The notes under the pieces are model-generated. The model was not told the origin of the DNA, ran no database searches, and was given only the letters and a program-made list of their open reading frames with translations. A DNA stretch of 64,000 nucleotides from Blastocladiella emersonii ATCC 22665 (lineage: Eukaryota; Blastocladiomycota; Blastocladiomycetes; Blastocladiales; Blastocladiaceae), in the NCBI GenBank assembly GCA_025594325.1, contig JANHCV010000001.1, positions 868,001-932,000 of the forward strand. Direction: 5' to 3'. Below are positions 10,950 through 21,690 of this stretch, in pieces (the first letter of the stretch is position 1; every line of letters starts with the position of its first letter). Made by a program: the position numbers and the translations under genes.

Positions 10950-11279
10950 GGCTTTGTGTGGTGCTGTTGTGTCAAGGCAAGGAGGGAGGCCAGGGATCAC
11001 TCAACGAGCAGCGAGCGAGACGGCGCAGTCGCGCTTCGGTTTCGAGCATCAGGTGCGTTCACGTTGGCCGTTGCCGAGCGCTCCTTCAGCGTGGCCGTTC
11101 TCTCGAAACCGCGGGATCACGCACAGAGGGACATGATAGGGTTGAAAAATGTTCTTGCGGTGTGGTAAGGTAGGGGTGGGGTGGGGCGGTCAAAGCGAGA
11201 GGGACGGACAGCGGGGGAAGATCAAATACAAAACGCACGCGGCGGGCGCCGTCGTCGTTTTGGGCAGCAACGGCGAGAC
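10950..11279. other. intergenic, no gene seen
   Basis: 330 bp between the start of the SET-domain gene and the 3' end of the next minus-strand gene. It must contain the promoter of the former and the terminator of the latter. I see no distinct motif or coding frame that stands out. Confidence 0.4.
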
Positions 11280-11985
11280 TTAGGCCGACTCGGCCGTGTT
11301 GAGGTCCTTGTACAGGTCCCAGTTGACGCCCTGGTTGTGGTGGACAAAGTTGAACCACGGGAGCCACGCTACACACGCGGACGAGTTCAAGTCAGCGCGG
11401 GGTCCACGGGTGCTCGTTACAGCGACGTAGACGTACAGAACTTGAGGGCCGAGTAGCGCGAGTGGCGGGCCGAGACGCTCTGGAGGTAGCCCTCGAGGTC
11501 CGACTCGCCGAGGTGGTGCGGCTTGCCCTCGGCGCGCGCGGCCGCGTACTCGGCGCGGTCCTTTTCGACCTCGCGGGCGTTCTCCTCGAGGCCCCAGAAG
11601 CGGACTAGAGGTATCGGAGTGGCGGGGTCAGCGCGCGAGTCGTTGAGTCGCCGGGTCCTGCTCGACTTGGCGGCGGGTTCTCCTCCCACCGACCAAGAAA
11701 CCCGCCGCCAAGCCAGTGACCCAGTCCCACTCAAAGCGTACAAGAACTGCGCTGGTAGGCGAGCAGGAAGCCGCCAATGACGCCGATAGCGCCGGCGCCG
11801 CGGAGCCCGATGGCGAGGTTCCCGGCGGGCTGCTTGATGTCGACGGCGTAGTAGGCGGCGGGGGCGGCCGCGGCGGCGCCGGCCCACAGCGCCAGGTCCG
11901 ACGGGCGCATGAACCGCACCACGCGCGAGGCGTGCGGGTCCGCGTCGATGCGCGGGTAGTCGGCCTGGATGTCCCGGAACGGCAT
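11280..11985 (-). CDS. mitochondrial complex I 21 kDa-type subunit
   Basis: Three exons (11742-11985, 11437-11604, 11280-11368) give 166 residues. The product resembles the fungal NADH:ubiquinone oxidoreductase 21 kDa accessory subunit. It has a DYPRIDADPH...RVVRFMRPSD entry, then two hydrophobic segments (ALWAGAAAAAPAAYYAV and AGAIGVIGGFLLAYQ). A helical region around RFWGLEENAREVEKDRAEY follows, and the C-terminal signature WLPWFNFVHHNQGVNWDLYK crosses the last splice. Both junctions keep phase. An upstream in-frame ATG at 12024 would add 13 residues (MTQRNVIPRIDPA). The first intron is 137 nt, twice the local norm, and contains a strong hairpin. The protein is expected in the mitochondrial inner membrane. 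Confidence 0.8.
11666..11712. repeat. 14-bp perfect inverted repeat inside an intron
   Basis: CTTGGCGGCGGGTT at 11666-11679 is the exact reverse complement of AACCCGCCGCCAAG at 11699-11712, with a 19-nt loop. It lies inside the 137-nt first intron of the complex I subunit gene. A stem this GC-rich would fold in the pre-mRNA and bring the splice sites nearer each other. Confidence 0.85.
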
Positions 11986-12255
11986 GGCGGGGTCGATGCG
12001 TGGGATTACGTTGCGTTGCGTCAAGTGACGAGTGCGATCGCAGCGGCGCGGGTGGAGGGGGTGAGGAGAAGGGCGAGAGGGTCGGCGGCGGCGAGGCCGA
12101 GGCGCAGGGAGGAAGGAAAAAAGCTGTCACTCAACATCGATCGAGCACACGTGCCAAGGGCTGACTGTCTCCGAACGCGTCTCGCGCCTCAACCTGGACG
12201 CGTTTTCTCCCCTCGCCTGAATGCACGGCACGTCGTGAAGTAAAGCTTTCTGAAT

Positions 12256-13420
12256 CTATTTGTGGCTCTTAGCTCCATCCCCGTCAGGCCGCAACAAGTG
12301 CGTGCTCCTGCTCGCCGGCGCGAGCTTGGCGGTACTCCCGTCGGCACGGTTCATAGACGGCGCGCGGTGCAGCAACGTCCCGAGCGCGGCCGTCGACTCC
12401 GTGAGATGCGACCCGTGCCCAATTCCGCTCGCCATGCTGGGGGCCTTGACCCGCAGCATCTGGTTGAGCGACACGAGGAAGATGCAGAACAGGCGCAGGC
12501 GGGCCGCCTCCGACACGTAGACGAAGGCCCACTGCGGGTCGAGGTCGGGCGCGGCGCGCACGAGGATGTTGGCGGCGATCACGAGCGTGCACTCGATGCC
12601 CAGCGTCCAGCTCACGCTCGTCAGCAGCTCGTTGAACCCGCGCCGCATCGTGCCGCCCGCGGACGTCCCGCCCATGCGACGCAGCAGCGCGATGAAGCTG
12701 AGCGAGATGAGCAGGTTGAGGATGCTGTCGTAGATGCTCCACGCTATGACGGTCGGGAGTGAGTTGGAACTTGGGTGGAGCGGGAGGAAGCGAGGCGAGC
12801 GTACCGTTGAAGGTTTCGTCCATGGCCATGGACAGCGACTTGTCGCCCGTGTTCGCCGCGATCACGTAGCTGACCACGTACGTGACGTTGTTGACGACGC
12901 AAAGCAGCACGCTCGCGCCCGCCAGCGCGACGAGCACCTTGGTCAGCACCGGCCGCCGCGTCGCACCGATCTTATAGAAGCTACACACCGCCGTACCCGA
13001 TGAGCCCTCCGCACCTCCACCCTGCCCGCCCACAGTGCGTACCTCGAGATATTCAGCAGCGTGAACCCGGTCCCGTTACACATGGCGCAGAAGATGGACA
13101 GGATCTTGAGCGCGAGCCGCGCGCCGGGCGCCACGCTCGACGACGACGGTCCCGTGTCGTCCTCGAACGTCTGCGACCAGTTTCCGAGGAAGAAATCGAT
13201 GACGTGCGTGACCGCGATGAACGCCAGCACCGCGTAGAACTGCGACCGCGCCTTGAACCACAGCTCCATGGCCGTCCGGAACGTCGACACGTTCAGGATC
13301 AGGACCAGGCCCATGGCGAAGCTCGGGAGCGACCACAGGAATGTTGGCTAGCGGGCATGCGCGTGTGAGTCTCCGCGTGGGGGTTGGCCGCCGAGGGAGG
13401 GTTACATTGGTCAGGCCCAT
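12256..13420 (-). CDS. predicted seven-helix membrane protein, unknown family
   Basis: Four exons (13406-13420, 13043-13347, 12805-12980, 12256-12743) give 327 residues with all phases consistent. Exon 1 is 15 nt (MGLTN). Hydrophobic segments follow at about residues 6-27, 40-58, 82-104, 119-141, 164-185, 206-226 and 240-262, a seven-helix plan. Potential N-glycosylation sites (NVS, NWS) lie in the first half. The tail of about 60 residues is polar and Ser/Arg-rich. It does not obviously match the other seven-helix gene at 7379, and I see no DRY or NPxxY motif. A sensory or transport role is possible. The start is the weakest part of the model. Confidence 0.65.
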
Positions 13421-13661
13421 GGTGATGTTGCCAGTGGTGTCATTCAGTTACGTTCGAGTCCAGCCCCGCGATGCGGGAGCGCGGACCTCGCGAGCCACAA
13501 TCGGTTCCGCGACCCAGGCTCAGATCCGAAGCTGCTGGTCGCGGGAGACGCGTCGCGTCGCCCGACGCGCGCGAAACATGTCTCCCTCCCTCCTTCGCCC
13601 TCCTCTGCGATCCCCGTGAGAGAAAACTACGATGTGTACTTCACCATCACCGGCCTCGGCC

Positions 13662-15933
13662 TCAATACCCGGCGCCGACCTCGGCAGGCGCGATGCTCGG
13701 GGCCGACATGCACGCGAGGCGGACGCGCTGGAAGAGCTGCGCGTGCTGGTCGGGCGACTGGCCGATGGCGTGGAACTGCGCGCGGACCGTCGGGTACGTC
13801 TCGAACACGTACACGAGGTGCAGGATCCGGTGCAGCTCCTTGTGCGTGAACACGGGCGTCGGGTCTACACCGACGAGCGAGCAGATGTCAGTCCCGCCCG
13901 AACTCGAGTGGTACAGCGATACGCACCTTCGAGGAACAGGAGGGCGACGTGCAAGAGGTTCGGGAGGAGGTAGATGGGGAGTTGCGGTGAATCGAACAGC
14001 TGGGCGAGGCACCGCGGCACCGCGGCTGACCGGGCGGCGCCCGCGGCGCGCGCGTCGGCGTCGGCGTCGAGGAACTGGAGGTACAGGCGCACGAGGTCGA
14101 GCAGCGACCCCTTGGCGTCGAGTGCCTGGAACTGCGCGAGGTGGTGCCGGTTCCCGTCGCGGGCAAACTGCAGGATGCTGGCGCCGACGACGCGGTCGAG
14201 CGCATCGGCGTCGCCGACCTGCAGGTACTGCCGCGCGGCAGCCGCGGGACGGCCCTCGGCCTCGGCGCGCGCCGCGGCTGCGAGCCTCAGCGGCCGCGCG
14301 GTCGCCGGGTCCATGGTCGCCCACAGGGCGCGCTGGCGGCGCGGGTTGTTCGGGTAGTCGCGTCGCGCGAGCGTGGCGCGGTGCAGGGCGGCGACGTGGT
14401 CGGGCGTTGGCGCACAGCCCCAGTACAGCTGGGCGCACTGCCAGTGGACGCCGCCGCGCGACGCGAGCACGATCCAGCCGTGGAACAGCGCGCAGTGGGC
14501 GGCGGTGCGTTCGGGGAGCACGTCCTTGGGTCCGGCCTGGTCGATGAGGGCGGCGAGGTGGGCGCCGAGCCACGGGTCGACGTCGAGCGCCGTGATCAGG
14601 GCGTGCGCGAGCGACCCGCGCACCAGGTGGAAGCAGATCTCGTCGGTCGAGTTGTCCTCGTCGTACTGGATGCCCTCGAAGCGGGAGTCGAGGTCCATGA
14701 GCTCGTTCCACAGCGCCGCGCGCGAGTTGATGGGACCGACGCGCAGGACCAAAGTCGCGGCGATGGCGGTCCGCCACGAGTCGGCGTGCGCCGTGATGGC
14801 GGCCACGTCGCCCGCGAGCAGGCGGTACAGGGTACGCAGCGACTCGTTGTCGCGCACGGCGCGCGCCCGGCTGGTGCACTGGGTGCGGCGCCATGCCGCG
14901 TCGGAGGGCGGCGAGTGCGCTTGTAGGGCGAGACCGCGGGTGAATTTCTAGACACGGTGGCTGTGAGTTGACGCTGGCGCGACGCGGTAGTGACTGGACG
15001 CGCACCAGGAGGGGCTCGACGTGGTCAAGGTACAGGCCCTGTTCGCGATGCCGCTCGAGCAGGGCAATGGCCTCGGGGAGCATCACGTTGAGGTACATGC
15101 TGTCGGATCGGATTGCGGGAAGGTGATGTTAGCATCGCGGTCGCGTCGTTCGCGTGGAATAGCGGCCGTACGTCTTGAGCGTTCCCCACAGGTCGGCCGC
15201 TTCGAGCGTGCCCGATGGCACGGTGACGGGGTCTGGATGTGATGCACAGTGTCAGTGACGCGTCGCGAGTTTGGCGAGTGATCGGCGTACCGGCGCCGGC
15301 GAGGAGCACGGCGGCGAGGATCTGGTCGAGGTTGCGCTCGTCGGGGCTGAGGAAGAGGACGCCGGCGAGGTCCCACACGTCGCTCATGAGGTAGGCGAGG
15401 CCCGTCTCCTGTACCACGGGGGAGCGGCACGCGTCAGTCGGATGCCGCGGGTCGGCGAACAACGAGCCAGCACGCACCAGCGACACGTCGGGATCAATCT
15501 CCTCGTTGGGATCTTCGGGCGACAGTCCGTTGAGGTACTCTGCGTGGCGGCGGATGAAGGTGCGCACGTTCTCAAAGAACTCGAAGATGGTCGAGTTGCC
15601 GCCCGTGAGCATGGCGAAGGCGGCGCCCGTCTTGTGGAGGAACTGGATCGGGTTGGCGGGATCAGCTGTCTCGTCCCCTCGCTCGGTGCTCGCGGTAACG
15701 GTAGCGCGTACCGAGAAGCGCAGCGGCGTGTACTGCAGCTCGGGGGCGAGCGGGGTGAAGAGGGACTCGAGCGAGACGCCGGACCGGTTGAGCGAGCTCG
15801 GGCGCAGGCGGTCGAAGGCGGCGCAGAACTGCGAAAAGTGCGGGTGCACGTAGCGGCCGGGCGCCACGATGTCGAGCGCCTCGGCCAGCTGCACCTCGGC
15901 GGCCGACGCGCCGGTGCCGGTCGAGAGGCTCAT
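13662..15933 (-). CDS. Nup85-like nucleoporin (probable)
   Basis: Six exons (15478-15933, 15291-15408, 15172-15232, 15006-15099, 13927-14947, 13662-13864) give 650 residues; all junctions keep phase. The 69-nt intron 15409-15477 (GTGCG...GTACAG) is a multiple of three and without stops, so it could be read through, but it looks like a real intron. The protein is almost entirely alpha-helical solenoid. Features such as IFEFFENVRTFIRRH, ETGLAYLMSDVWDLAGVLFL, LLDLVRLYLQFLDADADA and HKELHRILHLVYVFE fit the Nup85/Nup75 scaffold of the Y-shaped nuclear pore subcomplex in length and style. I rely on overall resemblance, so the family call is tentative. The gene is divergent from the epoxide hydrolase gene. 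Confidence 0.55.
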
Positions 15934-16318
15934 GTCTCGGTCGCAGCAGCGTGTTCGGTAACGTTGCAGAGCGTGTGGAGGGTCCGCTCGAGCGGCGTGG
16001 AGGAGCAGACGCGGCGGGCGCAGCGGCGGGCGGCGATCGCGACGCGAGGAAAAAGAGCAAGACAAAATCTTCGCAAGCGGGTGCAGCGCACGTGACGGGT
16101 GATCTAATGCGCACGTGCAGGAAAACGCGGTGCCGCCGATCGTTGGCCCGCGCGTTTGCCCTCGGGACGGTGGCGGCGCCCCGGGTGCCCTCCCCCGCAC
16201 TCCCGCACAGTTGCCCTGACGCCCATAGCGACACCAACCCTCGCTCTCTCCCTCAACGGCCTGGCCGCCCATGCATCTCTGAGAACGCAACGCCACCCAA
16301 CCACTCCATCCATCGACC
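15934..16318. promoter_or_regulatory. shared promoter region between divergent genes
   Basis: 385 bp between the start codons of the Nup85-like gene (minus) and the epoxide hydrolase gene (plus). The part next to the hydrolase is pyrimidine-rich (CTCGCTCTCTCCC near 16240). There is no coding frame worth listing. Confidence 0.4.
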
Positions 16319-17925
16319 ATGTCCGCCGCGAGCAACCCGAGCACGCCCGGCTCCGAGCTCGCCGGGCCTATCCCGTTCCAGTTCCGCCTCAAGCAGGACG
16401 AGATCGACGACCTGCGCCGCCGCCTGCGCGCCACCCGCTGGCCCGACCAGCTCGACGGCGCCGAATGGGAGTACGGTACGGGATCCCATGCGTGTGCACC
16501 CGCTACGCGGCCATCGTCCCTGACCCCACCGCCGGGCACGGTAGGCGCCAACCTCGAGAAGACCAAGGAGCTCGCCGACTACTGGGCCAACCAGTACGAC
16601 TTCCAGAAGCACTTTGACCACATCAACTCGTACGTCCGCTCCCTGCCTCTCCCCCTCGCGCCACGCCGCCTCTCAAGTGTCGGACCGCTGATCCCGTCCC
16701 TCGCCCTCGCCGTCCAGGTTCCCACACTACGTCACGACCGCCGTCGGCACCCAGATCCACTTCATCCACGTCCCGTCGGAGCGGCCTGACGCCCTTCCGC
16801 TGCTGCTGATCCACGGGTGGCCGGGCTCCTTCACCGAGTTCCTGGACATCATCCCGCTGCTCACCAACCCGCCGACGGGCGAGCAGGCGTTCCACGTCGT
16901 GGTCCCGTCGCTGCCCGGCTACGGCTTCTCGCCCGCGCCCGCGCAAAAGGGGTTCGGCACCAAGCTCATGGCCCGCGTCTTCAACCAGCTCATGATCAAG
17001 CTCGGCTACATCAAGTACTTTGCCCAGGGCGGCGACTGGGGGTCCGTGATCGCCCGCGAGCTCGCCATCCACCACAACCTCAACTGCGTCGGCATCCACA
17101 TCAACATGGTCGCCGTCAAGCCGCCCATGACGCTCGGCTGGCTGCCGTCCATGGCCCTCACCTACGCCGGCCGCGGACAGTACGTCTACTCCAAGGAGGA
17201 GACACAGTGGCTCAAGGAGACCCAGGAGATGATCAGCAAGCACACGGGTATGCTTTCGCGTCCGTCACCTCCGCGACCTCGCGCTGACCCTCGCTCGCAT
17301 GGGACTGTAGCGTACATGCACATGCAGGCCGAGTCGCCGCAGACCCCCGCCTACGCGCTCAACGACTCACCCGTCGGCCTGCTCGCCTGGATCTACGAAA
17401 AGTTCATGATCTGGACCCACCACCAGGGCGACATCAAGCTCGCCGTCACCTACGACCAGCTGCTCACCAACATCTCGCTCTACTGGTTCACCCAGACCAT
17501 TGCCAGCTCCATGCGCCTCTACAAGGAGACGCTCAAGCTCGACAGCAACGGGTCGCCCGTCTCGGAGATCATGTCGAGTACGCCGTGCCTCGCTCGTCGT
17601 CGCGCAGCCGATCCTCCCACTGACTGCTACCGCCCGTCATCTAGAGTCCATCTCGATCCCCGTCGGGTGCGCCATCTTCCCCAAGGAGATTTACAAGGTG
17701 CCCAAATCGTGGGCCAAGCACTACGTACGCCGCCGACTCGGCTCACCTCCCTTGCCTGATCGCGTGCTGACCCTCGACCGTGACAACGCGTAGATGAACG
17801 TGCAGCACTGGACCGTGCTCAACCGCGGCGGCCACTTTGCGGCCCTCGAGGAGCCCGCCTTGCTCGCCGAGGACATTCGCGCGTGCTTTGGCGACTGGGT
17901 CAAGCGGCACGTCGTCCAGCTCTAG
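16319..17925 (+). CDS. epoxide hydrolase (EH_N + alpha/beta hydrolase)
   Basis: Six exons (16319-16475, 16545-16629, 16718-17247, 17311-17577, 17645-17724, 17794-17925) give 416 residues. The first 100 residues are the epoxide hydrolase N-terminal domain (DEIDDLRRRLRATRWPDQL...YWANQYDFQKHFDHIN). The alpha/beta hydrolase core has the oxyanion motif HGWPGSFTEF, GYGFSPAP, and the nucleophile elbow GGDWGS, whose Asp attacks the epoxide. Lid tyrosines may be those in the YEKFMIW or TYDQ regions. The catalytic His is in NRGGHFAALEEP near the end. Architecture and length match microsomal/juvenile-hormone-type epoxide hydrolases. There is no obvious N-terminal membrane anchor, so a soluble enzyme is likely. 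It probably hydrolyses xenobiotic or lipid epoxides to diols. Confidence 0.9.
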
Positions 17926-18314
17926 GCCACTCGCCTCGTCCTGTAGTAGTTAGTCTGTACCATTACACCTTGTCTCCACCTCGCCGCGGCTCTGAGAGGA
18001 TCCCGCGCTGCGCCACCACGGGGCCGAGCCGACTCGAAACGCGTTGCTTACGCGATCGGAATCGGCCGGCAGGACATGGGGCCCGTCGCCCTCGTGCGTC
18101 TTCCCATCCAATCGGCGACTGGCCAGGGGCTCACAAAGAGCGTGCCCGTGAGTGCTGACGTGGTCGCACGTTCGTTCGTTCCGACGGGTCCGATCGCATG
18201 CACCGCGCCCACGGGTATAAAAGCAGCGCGTCGCCCCCTGGCCACCGCCCCTCTCTCCTTCCTTCCGATCGGCAACCTCCTCTCGCTCCTTGCAACGTAT
18301 CACTTCCACCAACA
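17926..18314. other. intergenic with promoter of the alcohol dehydrogenase gene
   Basis: 389 bp between the epoxide hydrolase stop and the alcohol dehydrogenase start. It holds a good TATA box, listed separately. I see no other gene. Confidence 0.5.
18216..18223 (+). promoter_or_regulatory. TATA box of the alcohol dehydrogenase gene
   Basis: TATAAAAG lies 92-99 bases upstream of the alcohol dehydrogenase start codon. It is one of the few textbook TATA boxes in the window, which fits a gene under inducible control. Confidence 0.6.
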
Positions 18315-19494
18315 ATGTCGCCGCCCAAGACCGCCTCGCCCATCAAGTCGCCCGCCAAGGCCTCGCCCGTCACGGTGACGGCGGGCCCGCGCAAGATCAC
18401 CGGCTACGCGGCCAAGTCGCGCGGCGCGGCGCTCGAGAAGTGGACGTACGAGGCGCCGGCGCTCGGGCCCAACGACGTCGACATTGTCGTCGAGTGCTGC
18501 GGCGTGTGCCACTCGGACATCCACACGCTCGACGAGGGGTGGGGCGCCACCGAGTTCCCCGTGATTGTCGGCCACGAGGTTGTCGGTACGGCGATCGCGC
18601 TTTAGGGGAGTGGGAGAGCTCTGCGGCGGCTAACGCGATTTGTTCCCTGCAGGCAAGGTCGCGGCCATCGGGTCGAACGTCACGCACCTCAAGATCGGCG
18701 ACCGCGTGGGCGTCGGGGCGCAGTGCGGGTCGTGCAGCCGGTGCAGCCCGTGCCTGCACGGCAAGGACAACGTGTGCGCGAACGGCGTCTTCACGTACAA
18801 CAGCACGCACCCGAGCGGCCGCGTCGCGTACGGCGGGTACGCCGAGGGCATCCGCGTCCCGTCCGAGTTCGCGTTCGTCCTGCCCGCGGCCCTCGACAGC
18901 GCCGTCGCCGCGCCGCTCCTGTGCGCCGGCGTGACCGTCTACGCGCCGCTGAAGCGCCACATGTTCCCCGGCGCGCGCGTCGGTGTCGTCGGGATCGGCG
19001 GTCTGGGCCATCTCGCGGTGCAGTTCGCCAAGGCGCTCGGCGCGTCCGAGGTGGTCGCCCTGTCGACGTCGACGCGCAAGCAGAAGGACGCGGCGGCGCT
19101 CGGCGCGTCGCGGTTCGTGGTGCTCGACTCACCCGCCGCGTTCAAGGCCAACGCCGAGTCGCTCGACGTGATCCTGTGCACGGCGTGCTCGCACGAGATG
19201 CCGTGGGACTCGTACATCTCGCTCGTCGCCGCCGAGGGCAAGTTCATCGTCGTCGGCATCCCCGAGCAGCCCATCTCGGTCGATCTGTCCAGTCTCATCT
19301 TCCGGCAGCGCGCCCTGATCGGGTCCATCATTGGCAGTCGCGCTGAGGTCGAGGAGATGCTCTCGTTTGCCTCCAAGCACGGTGTCAAGCCCTGGATCGA
19401 GAAGATCCCCATGAAGGACGTCAACACGGCCATTGCCCGCCTGCGCAAGAACGACGTGACCTACCGCTTCGTCCTCGAGAACCCACGCCTCTAA
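18315..19494 (+). CDS. zinc-dependent cinnamyl-type alcohol dehydrogenase (NADPH)
   Basis: Two exons (18315-18585, 18653-19494) give 370 residues. It is a medium-chain dehydrogenase of the cinnamyl alcohol dehydrogenase / yeast Adh6 group, reducing aldehydes with NADPH. Catalytic zinc ligands are Cys65 in CGVCHSD and His87 in GHEVVG. The structural zinc site is C118-x2-C121-x2-C124-x7-C132. The Rossmann motif is GIGGLGHLAVQFAKALG, followed by STSTRK, which fits NADP(H) preference. The first 27 residues are an extra Ser/Pro/Lys-rich leader (SPIKSPAKASP) beyond the usual family start. The 67-nt intron falls just after the catalytic histidine. The gene is convergent with DNAL1. Expected location is the cytosol. 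Confidence 0.92.
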
Positions 19495-19738
19495 GCCCGT
19501 CGCCCGCCCGTGTCGTGTCGCTGTCCTCGCTCGTGTCCGTGGTGGTGTGTGATTGGAGTGTCCCTCGCTTGTTGTCGTTGATGATCCTCGCTTAATTTAC
19601 CCTGCATGTTGCTTACCAAACCCGCCCGTGTCCGAATCTCGCTTCTCAGTGGCCATGACGGTGGCCACGGCGTCTCTGAGCTGCGCCTTGGTTCGAGTCA
19701 AGGTTGTGCAAGTGCATTCGGAATGCCATCGCCCACGC

Positions 19739-20579
19739 TCACTGCCCGCCGTCGTCGGCGCGGAACACGATCTGGCCGTCGAGGCGCTTGATCTGCGGGA
19801 AGGTCTTGGAGCACAGGTCGCGCCAGTTGCCCTCGCCCGTGTGCTTTTCCTCGAGCGGGTTGCCCGCGAGCAGCAGGTCCTCGAGCGCCGGGAGGTCTTT
19901 CTACACTCGCGACGATGATGGGGGTCAGCGCGATGGACGAGTGAGCAGAGCGGGTGTCGCGCGTACCAAGCAGTTGACGCCCTCCCACGCCTTGATCTTG
20001 TTGTTGCTGGCGTACACGACCTTGAGCTTCTTGCACACTTCGATGCCGTTGAGGCGCTCGATTTGGTTGTAGCTGATCCACAGCTCCTCGAGCGTGTCGG
20101 CCACGGCGTCGAGGCCCTCGATCTTCTTGATGTAGTTGCGCCCGAGCGAGAGCTTGCGGAGGCACGCTACACACGTACGTCCGGCGATCGTCAGGGGTCG
20201 CGATAACGACGAGGGAGAGCGGTGTGAGCGTACACAAGCCCTGCAGGTTGCTGATCTTCTCGATCATGTTGGTCGACATGCTGAGCTGCTCGCACTTGGT
20301 CAGCGTCGACAGCGACGCGTCCATCTTGGCGATGAACGGCTGGAACATGAGGAGCTTGACCACCTTCTCCTCGACCACCGGCCGCCCGTTCTTCTCCTCC
20401 TACACGTTTCCATGCCGGTGAGCAAGCGTGTCCCCCAAAAGTTGCCGGTGGGCCTCGCTCGTACCCACGCCTTGAGCGCCTCCTTGGTCGTCAATCCCTT
20501 GGACTAGACGACATCGGGCCGCGCGCGTCAGTCCGTCGCCGTTGGCCGGAGTGCATGCATGAGAGTTTCATCCGACCAT
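19739..20579 (-). CDS. DNAL1: axonemal outer-arm dynein light chain 1 (leucine-rich)
   Basis: Five exons (20577-20579, 20465-20503, 20234-20399, 19967-20166, 19739-19900) give 189 residues, the usual size for DNAL1/LC1. The N-terminus reads [20 protein letters not shown], with the splices restoring the family start. It continues [74 protein letters not shown] and LKRLDG-type repeats. These are the leucine-rich repeats that sit on the motor domain of the outer-arm dynein gamma/alpha heavy chain. In the favoured model the ATG is its own 3-nt exon followed by an intron starting GTCGG, an unusual donor, so the start is uncertain. The gene implies a motile flagellum in this organism. It shares a 273-bp promoter region with TRM112. 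Confidence 0.9.
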
Positions 20580-20852
20580 TGCGATTAGCTAGCGTTTGCT
20601 TTTGGTGGCGAGAGAGGATCGGCGCGCCACTCGAACAAGCGGAGCGCGACGCGTCCGAACCTGCAAGACGCGTGCTCATGTGACTCGCACGCGACCCCGG
20701 ACCCCTGCGCGACGGGTCACGCGGCATCACCTGCGCGTGTCGCCCAAACTTTTTCTTCTCTCGACTTCCCTCGACTCTCGACTTGTCCGCGATCGCGCTG
20801 CTTCTCCTCTCCTGCAAGCAAACCAAGCAACACAACGCAACGCATCGACACC

Positions 20853-21559
20853 ATGGTCCGGCTGCTCACCCACAACATGCTGCAGTGCCACGTGCGCGAC
20901 TGCACCAACGGGTTCCCGCTGCGGTTCCAGAACGCCGAGGTCGAGCACGCCGAGCAGGAGATGAACACCGAGTTCCTCGTCAACATGCTGCCGCGCATCG
21001 ACTGGGCCGCGCTCCGCGCCACGGCGCACGAGGTACTTTTCCCTTTGCGCGGAACTCACCTCTCGCTTCGCGGCGTGCCCCCCTGCCGTTGGCGTTGATG
21101 ATGCCTTTATTATTTGCACGTCAGTCATACCCCCGCGGCCCCGCCCGCGCCTCTGCTGGACGCCCGCGTGCCACCGTCCCGGCGGGACACCGGCGCGCAC
21201 CTAGTCCGTGGAGGCGCGGGCGGGCGATTCCGCGGGGACTGCTGCTGAAGAACTCGCATACCTGAGCCAACGAACGAGCACGACCGCGAGGCGAGCGAGC
21301 GCGATGGGCGCGATCCTGACCGTCCTTGACCTGATCGCTGACCCTCGTCCACCGCTCCCCCCTCTAGCTCGGCATCGCCCAGCTCCCCGAGACCATGCCC
21401 GAGGACGCGGCCGAGAGCACGGAGCTGCTGCAGGTGCTGCACCGCGTGCTCATGGAGACGTCGGTCAAGGCCGGCGAGATGGTGTGCCCGTCGTGCGAGC
21501 ACGTCTACCCGATCCGCAACGGTATCCCCAACATGCTCCTCAACGAGGACGAGGTTTGA
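20853..21559 (+). CDS. TRM112: Trm112, methyltransferase activator
   Basis: Two exons (20853-21032, 21368-21559) give 123 residues. Trm112 is the small zinc-binding partner that activates methyltransferases for tRNA, rRNA and release factor eRF1 (Trm9, Trm11, Bud23 and Mtq2 in yeast). The start MVRLLTHNMLQCHVRDC and the C-terminal signature EMVCPSCEHVYPIRNGIPNMLL are diagnostic. The fold's central helical part ends at ATAHE and resumes at LGIAQLPE across the splice. Two of the usual zinc-site cysteines (CPSC) and one N-terminal Cys pair are visible. The intron is 335 nt, about five times the local norm. Confidence 0.93.
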
Positions 21560-21690
21560 GTCGGAGTTGTCGATCTAGAGTTACCTGTACATAGTAATTA
21601 TTATTCCATTCTGCGTGTCCGCCTCGCTCGTCTCGTCGCGTTCAAATATGCCAGTGTATCATCATCGTCTCGTCTCATCCGTCCATCAGT

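Noticed and set aside
21085-21260. C/D snoRNA in the TRM112 intron
   Set aside because: TTGATGATG resembles box C, but the preceding base is wrong and no box D with a terminal stem lies at a suitable distance.
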